A DNA stretch of 5,887 nucleotides, taken from positions 1-5,887 of the forward strand of contig JAEYFO010000207.1 in NCBI GenBank assembly GCA_023402915.1, read 5' to 3'. The notes below the pieces were generated by a model, which was given only the letters and a program-made list of their open reading frames with translations, did no database searches and was not told where the DNA came from. The stretch comes from Bacillota bacterium. Its GTDB lineage: Bacteria; Bacillota; Clostridia; Christensenellales; CALWSW01. Position 1 is the stretch's first letter. The number at the start of each line of letters is the position of its first letter. Positions 5,584 through 5,887 of the stretch are shown piece after piece. The position numbers and the translations under genes are program-made.

Positions 5584-5887
5584 TTTCTCGATCTCGCGAT
5601 GGTTATAAAGCTCTTTCATCTCCTCGATGGGCTTTTTCATCAGGCTCTCGAGAAGGTCCTTGAAGTCGCCGCGCTCGATTTCGGTCACGCGCTCGGCAAG
5701 GTGTCCGCACTTGGGCGCGATGTACTTGCCGTTGAGACGGCGGGCCAGCATGGCCACCTGCGGATGGGAGATGCCGGCGGGGCAGCGGGAGGAGCACACG
5801 CCGCACATGACGCAGTCGAAGGACTCCTCGGCGCACTTTTCGTATTCGCCGCGCTGGGCGTAGGCGATGTACTGCATCACGTTCAGC
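5581..5887 (-). CDS. 4Fe-4S iron-sulfur protein, C-terminal part (5' end beyond the window)
   Basis: The reading frame is open to the window edge, so only about the last 101 residues are present. In-frame GTG and ATG codons at 5880 and 5877 lack a ribosome site and are probably internal. The motif CVMCGVCSSRCPAG gives Cys-x2-Cys-x2-Cys-x3-Cys-Pro, a ligand set for a [4Fe-4S] cluster. It is followed by a helical tail rich in Arg, Glu and Lys ending in HREIEK. The pattern resembles the C-terminal half of a dicluster ferredoxin of the HdrC or fumarate-reductase iron-sulfur subunit type, and a second cluster motif would be expected upstream. It is translationally coupled to the flavoprotein gene, so it is the likely electron-transfer partner of that subunit. 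Confidence 0.85.
   Translation of the reverse strand, partial: LNVMQYIAYAQRGEYEKCAEESFDCVMCGVCSSRCPAGISHPQVAMLARRLNGKYIAPKCGHLAERVTEIERGDFKDLLESLMKKPIEEMKELYNHREIEK

Noticed and set aside
4544..5608. Plus-strand open frame of 354 codons antisense to the flavoprotein gene
   Set aside because: It mirrors the codon structure of the real minus-strand gene; its Gly/Val/His-rich translation shows no known domain.

Overview
The window looks like a moderately GC-rich (roughly 58% by eye) chromosomal segment from an anaerobic, gut-type Clostridia/Firmicutes bacterium, possibly from a metagenome assembly. The reasons are strong AGGAGG-type ribosome sites, a lipoprotein ending in a DUF6591-like domain, a clostridial-style thioredoxin-fold 2Fe-2S protein, and a fumarate-reductase-like flavoprotein paired with an iron-sulfur subunit. 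The genus cannot be fixed from the sequence.

Left half. An AT-rich upstream region carries a good sigma-70-type promoter (91-119). It is followed by an unusually long, GC-rich leader of about 220 nt with competing CCGG-type hairpins, and then an alpha/beta hydrolase of the lysophospholipase/monoacylglycerol-lipase type (350-1285). A bidirectional terminator (1338-1371) separates this from an 80-residue XRE-type regulator on the minus strand (1388-1630). The regulator is divergent from a secreted lipoprotein with two internal repeats (1757-2830). The shared 126-bp intergenic region holds a 26-bp nested palindrome (1663-1688) that supplies the -35 box of the lipoprotein promoter, so the regulator probably controls both directions. 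A second bidirectional terminator (2855-2887) closes the lipoprotein gene.

Right half, all on the minus strand and read right to left: the C-terminal part of a 4Fe-4S protein (5581-5887, running off the window), a fumarate reductase/succinate dehydrogenase-type flavoprotein (5569 down to 3975) split by a one-base frameshift near 4564, a 280-bp gap with a stable hairpin, a three-helix small membrane protein resembling PQ-loop/SemiSWEET proteins (3407-3694), and a small 2Fe-2S ferredoxin-like protein (3125-3367). The iron-sulfur and flavoprotein genes are translationally coupled and probably form a soluble or loosely bound fumarate-reductase-like enzyme. The small membrane protein and ferredoxin may be accessory, but that is inference.

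The points most worth checking are the frameshift, which falls one codon before the predicted catalytic arginine region, the nested operator between the divergent genes, and the structured leader of the hydrolase. No mobile element, CRISPR array, tRNA or rRNA was seen.
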